Below are positions 7,344 through 12,680 of a stretch of DNA of 12,680 bases, in pieces. Source of the DNA: Nitrospina sp. GTDB lineage: Bacteria > Nitrospinota > Nitrospinia > Nitrospinales > VA-1. Below the pieces are notes generated by a model that was not told the origin of the DNA, did not search any database, and saw only the letters and a program-made list of their open reading frames with translations. A program made the position numbers and the translations under genes. The DNA is taken from the NCBI GenBank assembly GCA_018647025.1, contig JABGTQ010000252.1, positions 1 to 12,680 of the forward strand. Direction: 5' to 3'. The number at the start of each line of letters is the position of its first letter. Positions within the stretch are counted from its first letter, which is position 1.

Positions 7344-7393
7344 CTATTTAACAACCGTATCGGACTAATTATCAACCATATTAATTGTTAATT
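7344..7393. repeat. Dispersed 50 bp repeat, copy 2
   Basis: Direct-orientation match to 1509-1558 with about 6 mismatches by eye. Here the terminal inverted repeat is perfect over 7 bp: TTAACAA near the left end and TTGTTAA near the right. It stands between the remnant at 7133-7333 and the plus-strand membrane gene, about 120 bp before that gene's ATG. The two copies bracket the block containing the GT2, SDR, methyltransferase, radical SAM and desaturase genes. Confidence 0.7.
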
Positions 7394-7451
7394 CAATATA
7401 GCTTTTGATGTTTGCGACCTTTTGTTAAGATCGATTGATTTTTTTAAAAGT

Positions 7452-7511
7452 AGGAGGTTTATTTTTATGGTAGATAGATTTTTTTATTAAATGAAAATAA
7501 TCGTGCCGTGA
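7452..7511 (+). promoter_or_regulatory. Strong Shine-Dalgarno with two tandem mini-ORFs (leader or gene remnant)
   Basis: AGGAGG at 7452-7457, the best ribosome-binding site in the window, is followed after 9 nt by ATG 7467, which encodes only MVDRFFY and stops at TAA 7488-7490. A second ATG at 7491 directly abuts this TAA, encodes MKIIVP and stops at TGA 7509-7511, 4 nt before the ATG of the large membrane gene at 7516. That gene has no good Shine-Dalgarno of its own, so ribosomes may reach it by termination-reinitiation. Alternatively MKIIVP is the stump of a glycosyltransferase start, since many begin this way. Confidence 0.4.
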
Positions 7512-7515
7512 TAGC

Positions 7516-9744
7516 ATGTTAAAAATTATTCCAAAAAATATTTTAAAAGAAGTTTATTTTTATGGGCTTTGGTTTTTGCTGACCATTCTGCTCGCCTATT
7601 GGTTTTCCTACCCGCTGGATATCTTTAGTCGAAATAATTTTTGGGGGGGAATAGATCCATCTCCCAATCTATGGGTTTTAAATTGGCAGTTAACTCAGTT
7701 GAGTTCTGGGAATTTTGAGCAATTGTTTACGGGGAATGCGTTTTTTTATCCTCTCGACCGACCAATTTTTTTCAACGCCTCAACTTTATCCACAGCTCTT
7801 TTTACTCTTCCAGTTTTTCTTGTAACAAAAGATCCTTATATCTGTTATGCAGTGGCGATTTTTTCTTCATACATTTTATGTTCCCTGGGGATGCTCATAT
7901 TGGCAAGAAGTTTAAAGATTGATTATGCAGCTTCTTTTTTAGCAGCTATGATTTTTGCTTTTAGTGAACCTCGTCATGGTGTTTCATCTTATATCCATTT
8001 ATCAATTATTCAGTGGATGCCATTCACTTTGGTTTTTGTCCATAAATACTTTGATAAGGGAAGAAAGATTTTTCTTTATTGGGCTGCTTTCTTTTTTCTT
8101 ATACAGATTACAGCTTCAGCATACCAGGGTATTTTCTTTTCCATAATTCTCCTAATGGCTGTTTTTATTTTATTTTTCCAACAAAGTGATTTTAAATTAA
8201 AAAAATTCGCCTTAGAGGCAGCCCTTCCCATTTTATTAGTTGGAGCGTTTGCTAGCGCTTATTTTATTCCGTATTTACAGGAGGCAAATGAGTTTGGATT
8301 TAAAAGAAGTATCTCCGAACAATCGGCATATGGGGCTCCTATTGCAACTTTTTTTTCTTTACCCAGTTCTTATTTTTTTGGTTCGTGGACTTCTCACTGG
8401 AGTCACATTGATGGGCATACCTCACCTAGGTATTTGTCAGTACTTCTTACAACTATTGCTTTATTTATTGTCCGAAAAAAAATATCTTCCAAATCATTAT
8501 TTAGCTCAAAGCTAAAAGTCCTTATTATATGGGTGATATTGTTGACTGTTTTTGCGTGGTTTTTAAAACCTTCTTTAGCTAATTTAGGGAGAGATGTCTT
8601 CGAGAATCTTTATTTACATCCGCAGCTAGTAACTACTGTCATATTGAGCCCTTTTTTATTACTTGTAACAGCGTTTTTTTTCATGACAAGTTTTTTTAGA
8701 ACGATTTATTTAGGTTTGTGCTCGGAAAAGATTTTCTTCTTGTATTTTTTTATTGCAATGCTTGCATTTGTAGTGTCACTTGGGCCAATCATAAAGTTGT
8801 ACGACAACCAACATATTATGATTAATCCTATAGGTGCTTTTTTATACTATATATTTCCAGGCTTCTCCTCGATAAGGGCCATTTCAAGGATGTCTATTCT
8901 TATTCCTCTTGGTTTAGGTATAACAGCAGGGCTTTCATATATGCTAATAAGCAGGCGGTTGGATGGCTCTCGCTTTAAAAAGATATTTCCGTATATTGTT
9001 TTCACTGCTCTAATATTAGAGACATATCCAGCTAAAGGTCTTCATGTTCCATATAAGCAGCAAGAAAATCAAATACCCCACGTATATAATTGGTTAAAAA
9101 AAGCCCAAGATGGGCCAGTTTTAGAGTGGCCTGTGAGTGAGGGAAAGTATTTAGAGCGCTCATTTATACATAAAAAAAAATTGATTAATGGAATCGCTGC
9201 TTTTGCGTGGGATGGTCATAAAAAATTAACAAAATTAACAGACCTTTCGAATAAAAGGGCATTATTATCACTTTATGCTTTTGGGGTTCGTTATTTGGTT
9301 GTGCATAGGGTTAGTGGGAATTTTCCTGAATGGGCTGGAGAAACCCTCGGAGAGTTTAAGCGATTAAAAATATTTGATAATGCATTAGTATATTTAAATA
9401 AAAATGCAAAAGTAAAATTTCTTCCTGAGAAATTTTTAGATTACTTCACAGCCTCAGTCGAAAGTACAAATGACACGAATCGCTTGATTCTCAAGTTTAA
9501 CTCGCCGGATGAATACTATATAAGTAAAAACAAAAAAATATTAAATATAAAAGTTAATTCAGAATATAATACCAATTCATTTAACTATGAATGGCCGTTT
9601 TATCCTACATTATGGCAGGACGGTGACAGCTATAGCTTGATATTAGATAAAAATTCGAGTCGAGTTTTCGAAACATTTGAGTTGATTTATTCAGGCTTAG
9701 AGAGAAAACATTCGAAGAAGTTTCTTGAAATTAAGGTTGAATGA
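7516..9744 (+). CDS. Large polytopic GT-C/YfhO-like membrane protein
   Basis: The 742-residue protein has about 11-13 hydrophobic segments between residues 15 and 500 and a soluble C-terminal domain (about 515-742). After TM1 the first external loop carries GGIDPSPNLW (44-53), with Asp47 in the usual GT-C catalytic position, then FFYPLDRPIFFNAST (76-90). SIRAISRMSILIPLG (452-466) corresponds to the 'R.p.Rf' helix seen in large bacterial GT-C/YfhO-type proteins. The tail has GPVLEWPVSEGKYLERS and a FGVRYLVVHR strand, also usual in that group. Such proteins are thought to transfer sugars from polyprenyl-phosphate carriers on the outer face of the inner membrane; substrate unknown. An in-frame TAA at 7498-7500 rules out a longer start, and the ATG has only a weak ribosome-binding site. 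The gene is single, very T-rich, and bracketed by the two desaturase 5' copies. Confidence 0.75.
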   Translation: MLKIIPKNILKEVYFYGLWFLLTILLAYWFSYPLDIFSRNNFWGGIDPSPNLWVLNWQLTQLSSGNFEQLFTGNAFFYPLDRPIFFNASTLSTALFTLPVFLVTKDPYICYAVAIFSSYILCSLGMLILARSLKIDYAASFLAAMIFAFSEPRHGVSSYIHLSIIQWMPFTLVFVHKYFDKGRKIFLYWAAFFFLIQITASAYQGIFFSIILLMAVFILFFQQSDFKLKKFALEAALPILLVGAFASAYFIPYLQEANEFGFKRSISEQSAYGAPIATFFSLPSSYFFGSWTSHWSHIDGHTSPRYLSVLLTTIALFIVRKKISSKSLFSSKLKVLIIWVILLTVFAWFLKPSLANLGRDVFENLYLHPQLVTTVILSPFLLLVTAFFFMTSFFRTIYLGLCSEKIFFLYFFIAMLAFVVSLGPIIKLYDNQHIMINPIGAFLYYIFPGFSSIRAISRMSILIPLGLGITAGLSYMLISRRLDGSRFKKIFPYIVFTALILETYPAKGLHVPYKQQENQIPHVYNWLKKAQDGPVLEWPVSEGKYLERSFIHKKKLINGIAAFAWDGHKKLTKLTDLSNKRALLSLYAFGVRYLVVHRVSGNFPEWAGETLGEFKRLKIFDNALVYLNKNAKVKFLPEKFLDYFTASVESTNDTNRLILKFNSPDEYYISKNKKILNIKVNSEYNTNSFNYEWPFYPTLWQDGDSYSLILDKNSSRVFETFELIYSGLERKHSKKFLEIKVE

Positions 9745-10159
9745 GCTGAAGTTAATATAATGTATGTAATAACTTTAAATTCTATCTGCTAAGCTGAAAG
9801 AGTCATGATCATAGTTGGCATCAGATAATCCCGTTCATAAGCAACGTTCCAAACACCACTGCTATCCAAAAAGGTAGCACTTCATATATTATAGAACCAG
9901 CCTAAGACCGGGAGTCCAACAACCACAAATAAAACTAACACTCCAGTAATTCCATCAATAATAGGCTTTACACCATTAAATTCAATAGGTTGCTTCATCA
10001 AAACCTACTCCCACAAAAAACTAAGAAACCTCTCTACACACTAGCTTACAATTATCTTAATTTTAAGTGAAGACATTACGCTGATCGGTCTCAAGCCAAA
10101 AATTTTAAACCAATTCAAGTTTTATACCTTCACTAAATATTCTATTCCGTTGGCACACT
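9745..10159. other. Intergenic spacer between convergent genes
   Basis: Apart from the desaturase fragment at 9834-10013, the flanks (9745-9833 and 10014-10159) hold nothing I can identify. No G+C-rich stem followed by a T run is seen after the membrane protein stop or after the RND stop, so terminators are not evident. There is no third copy of the 50 bp repeat. Confidence 0.6.
9834..10013 (-). pseudogene. Truncated, frameshifted copy of the desaturase 5' end
   Basis: This segment matches 6938-7116, the first 55 codons plus Shine-Dalgarno of the desaturase gene, in the same orientation with roughly 13 substitutions and one 1-bp insertion (about 92% by eye). The ATG is at 9996-9998 and GGGAG is kept 9 nt upstream. 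The inserted base shifts the frame after residue 37, and translation would stop at TGA after MKQPIEFNGVK...VLGWFYNI. Homology ends abruptly on the left at ttcataagc, before the first histidine box, so no catalytic part is present. Several differences are silent or conservative up to the frameshift, suggesting the copy spent some time under coding constraint or is simply recent. Confidence 0.9.
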
Positions 10160-12680
10160 CTAAGCACTAACTTTTCTTGAATTCATGAGGGATTTTTTTA
10201 CAAGATCATCTTTATGAGTATGGTAACCAATATCCATAAGGAGAGATAAAAAAATGGGAACAAGAAAAATTGTAAATATGGCAGACACCGCCAAACCACC
10301 AATCAAAGCGGTGCCCATACCGCGATAAAGTTCAGTTCCGGCTCCCTCACCTAACGCTAGTGGTATCATCCCGCACACGCTGGAAATAACTGTCATCATA
10401 ATCGGTCTCAGTCTGGTTTTACAAGATTTTAAAAGTGCCTCTCTCTCATCCATGCCAAATTTAATATTGTTTAGCATCTGGTGAATTATAAGAATGGCAT
10501 TGTTCACAACGATACCAGCAAGAATAACAATTCCTAACTGAGTTAATATATCGAATGTAATCCAGTTCCAGTTCCCAGCAAGAACCTCAGCGTCAGAGAT
10601 CTTCCATTCTTTAAGAATATCCAGAATATTTTGTCTTTGTAGAAAGTTATTACCAACAATCCCAAGGAATGAACCAGATACGGCAAGAACTACCGTAAGC
10701 ATCACAATGAGCGGATGTAAAAAAGAAGCAAATAAGGCTACCAACAAAAGATAAATAAACCCTATCGCGTAATAAAAACTATTCATAAGAGATTTTTGTG
10801 TCGAAGCAAGCTCATCTGCTGCACCCCCTACACCTAACCCAAAATCTTTACCTAAAGTTTGCCTAGCTGGCATTAGTTGCTCACTCTCAATCCGATCTAT
10901 CACCTGTTGCATTGGAAAATCTTTTTTAATCTGAACTCTTAAAACAATAGCTCGTTCTTTCTCTATATGGTCGATACGGGCAGGACCCGCATCAACTTCA
11001 ATCTTTGCCAAGTGACCTAAATGGGTCATCTTATTTTCTTTAGTCCAAATCGGAAGATCTTGATAGTCATTCAAACTAAGTTTGCTTCCATTTTTTCTCT
11101 GTACCAACACAAAATCAATGGGCTCTCCTTGATCATTATATTCTCCCAGGTATTTACCCGCATTAAGTGACTCAATAATATTCCCCATTTCATTCATTCC
11201 CATATTAAGCCTAGCTGCCTGTTCACGCCGCGGAATAAATCGGAGCTCTGGATTGCCAAATTTAAATTCTGGCCTTACTGAATGCACGCCTTCGCTGCCC
11301 GAAAGTTTACCCATCAAATGTAACGCGGTATTTTTTAGTTTTAGGATATCAGGACCGGTAATTTCTAGCTGGAAGGTTTTGTCAGCCGAACGAAATATTG
11401 GCCTTTGTATTGCGAAGGCAAATCTATATCCCGGAATCTTAAAAATCTCTTTCCCCATTTCTCTAGCCTTGATAGCCATTTTTACTTCCCCACGCTGACC
11501 CGAGGCCAATTCTTTTTTTACAATAGCGCCTCCACCATTGAATCGAGAAGCGAACACTGTAAAATTGCGGTCCACATCTTCCATCCCAACAATTTTATCT
11601 TCATAAGGTGCAAAATAATCCATATTTGTTTTTGCGGGTACCCCTGCCACCGGTTCTATCAGCATAAAAACCATATTAGTATTTCCGTAAGGAAGGTAGT
11701 CTTTCTCGGGAAGAATGCTAATACTCCATAACATTACTATAATAATTCCACCGATTACTCCCACTTTAGCTATAACCCCTTTGGTCGACTTATCCAATAG
11801 ATGACTCATAATATTTCCGTATACCTCTACCACCTTGGAACCAAAAATAACTACCGAACGAAGCAAAGTACGATGAAGAAATCCTGGTTCATAAGTCTCG
11901 CCTGGACTGAGACGGATCAACAAAGTAGTTAAAGTGGGGATCACCGTAATAGAAACAATTAAAGACAGAGAAATACTACCGCTAATTGTAATCGCAATAT
12001 CTCTAAACATCTGTCCCGCTTCCTCTTTAATAAAAACTATTGGGACAAATACAGCTAAGGTAGTTAGGGTAGAAGCAAGAACTGCTCCCCAAACCTCGGC
12101 AGCACCATCGTAGGCCGCCTTTAATACACCTTTTCGCATCGTAAGATGTCGATAGATATTTTCTAAAACAACAATAGAGTTATCTACTACCATGCCAACT
12201 GCGAAAGCCATCCCCGCAAGAGAAATAATGTTAATACTCCGACCCAAAATTTTCAGAATAATAAACACCGCCATTAAGGTAACCGGAATACTTATGGCGA
12301 TAATCAAAACCGAACGCACTGACCCTAAAAATAACAATAGGACCATGACAGCTAATATAGCTCCAAGACTAAGGTTAGATTTAACCAGTCTCATCGATTC
12401 ATCTATATAATCCACATCCTTATAAACAGTTTTTAGTTTGAGGGGTATTCCTCGATTAAGGAGTTCCTTGTTTAATTTCTCTACCATTTTTGCTGCTTCG
12501 TTACAGGTCTCTACCACGTTAGCCCCTGCCTTTCGAATTACACCAAATGCGTTAGACAATTCACCACTAATACGAACCAAGGAATCTGTTCTCTTATAAC
12601 TGTCCTCGACAACAGCAAAGTCCTTTACTCTAATGGTACGATCCCCATCGCGCTTAATCACTGTCTCCATAATTTCGCTC
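10160..12680 (-). CDS. RND-family efflux transporter permease subunit (partial, N-terminus missing)
   Basis: The minus strand is open to the right edge. The first Met at 12670 is internal, because Ser-Glu-Ile codons precede it in frame and TM1 plus most of the first periplasmic domain are missing. About 839 residues are visible. This is the inner-membrane proton-driven pump of a tripartite efflux system (AcrB/MexB/CusA superfamily, hydrophobe/amphiphile-exporter type). From the visible Met: TM2-6 cluster about 103-250, with GMVVDNSIVVLENIYRH (159-175) carrying the TM4 proton-relay Asp163 (AcrB has two adjacent Asp). A second periplasmic domain spans about 310-595. TM8-12 lie at about 617-820, with GIVVNNAILI in TM10 and the conserved RLRPIMMT loop. 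An insertion of about 25-30 residues (QRQNILDILKEWKISDAEVL onward) lies between TM9 and TM10. The adaptor and outer-membrane partners are not in the window. Base composition looks less AT-rich than in the neighbouring membrane genes. Confidence 0.93.
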   Translation of the reverse strand, partial: SEIMETVIKRDGDRTIRVKDFAVVEDSYKRTDSLVRISGELSNAFGVIRKAGANVVETCNEAAKMVEKLNKELLNRGIPLKLKTVYKDVDYIDESMRLVKSNLSLGAILAVMVLLLFLGSVRSVLIIAISIPVTLMAVFIILKILGRSINIISLAGMAFAVGMVVDNSIVVLENIYRHLTMRKGVLKAAYDGAAEVWGAVLASTLTTLAVFVPIVFIKEEAGQMFRDIAITISGSISLSLIVSITVIPTLTTLLIRLSPGETYEPGFLHRTLLRSVVIFGSKVVEVYGNIMSHLLDKSTKGVIAKVGVIGGIIIVMLWSISILPEKDYLPYGNTNMVFMLIEPVAGVPAKTNMDYFAPYEDKIVGMEDVDRNFTVFASRFNGGGAIVKKELASGQRGEVKMAIKAREMGKEIFKIPGYRFAFAIQRPIFRSADKTFQLEITGPDILKLKNTALHLMGKLSGSEGVHSVRPEFKFGNPELRFIPRREQAARLNMGMNEMGNIIESLNAGKYLGEYNDQGEPIDFVLVQRKNGSKLSLNDYQDLPIWTKENKMTHLGHLAKIEVDAGPARIDHIEKERAIVLRVQIKKDFPMQQVIDRIESEQLMPARQTLGKDFGLGVGGAADELASTQKSLMNSFYYAIGFIYLLLVALFASFLHPLIVMLTVVLAVSGSFLGIVGNNFLQRQNILDILKEWKISDAEVLAGNWNWITFDILTQLGIVILAGIVVNNAILIIHQMLNNIKFGMDEREALLKSCKTRLRPIMMTVISSVCGMIPLALGEGAGTELYRGMGTALIGGLAVSAIFTIFLVPIFLSLLMDIGYHTHKDDLVKKSLMNSRKVSA

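Noticed and set aside
9745..9833. Search for a terminator after the 742-residue membrane gene
   Set aside because: Only short AT-rich self-complementary bits were found, with no stable stem and T tract.
11253..12410. Plus-strand ORFs opposite the RND transporter
   Set aside because: They are shadows of a strongly conserved coding sequence.

Overview
The window is AT-rich (roughly a third G+C by eye, with long A and T runs) and looks like an accessory or cell-envelope region of a Gram-negative bacterium. The main clue is an RND-family efflux pump inner-membrane subunit, which works with an outer membrane. There is a polytopic GT-C-like membrane protein near each side, a GT2 glycosyltransferase, an SDR sugar-nucleotide-type enzyme, and a desaturase/B12-radical-SAM/methyltransferase cassette. 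No rRNA, tRNA, CRISPR array or intact transposase is visible. The phylum cannot be settled from the sequence.

Layout, left to right. Positions 1-753 (minus) hold the N-terminal 251 codons of a GT-C-like membrane glycosyltransferase that runs off the left edge. Positions 754-1773 are about 1 kb without an intact gene. They hold a candidate promoter for the left gene, a decayed TPR-protein fragment and one copy of a 50 bp repeat. Positions 1774-3977 (plus) are a two-gene unit: a membrane GT2 glycosyltransferase and an NAD-dependent epimerase/dehydratase. It converges, with 10 bp between stops, on a minus-strand cassette at 3988-7101. That cassette is transcribed in the order fatty-acid-desaturase/carotenoid-hydroxylase-like membrane di-iron enzyme, B12-binding-type radical SAM enzyme, SAM methyltransferase; the last two genes overlap. 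Positions 7102-7515 hold a second gene remnant, the second copy of the 50 bp repeat and two very short ORFs behind a strong Shine-Dalgarno. Positions 7516-9744 (plus) encode a 742-residue GT-C/YfhO-like polytopic membrane protein. Positions 9834-10013 are a broken second copy of the 5' end of the desaturase gene, in the same orientation as the original. Positions 10160-12680 (minus) are the C-terminal 839 residues of an RND transporter that runs off the right edge.

How the genes may work together (inference): the glycosyltransferases and SDR suggest assembly or modification of a surface glycan or glycolipid. The desaturase-radical SAM-methyltransferase cassette looks like a tailoring module for a lipid or isoprenoid, combining desaturation or hydroxylation with carbon and/or heteroatom methylation. 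I know of no characterised pathway with exactly this trio.

The most distinctive feature is the rearrangement history. The partial desaturase duplication brackets the 742-residue membrane gene. A separate 50 bp direct repeat brackets the block from the GT2 gene to the desaturase. Two degenerate coding fragments lie beside the two repeat copies. Together these point to insertion or recombination that built the locus stepwise.
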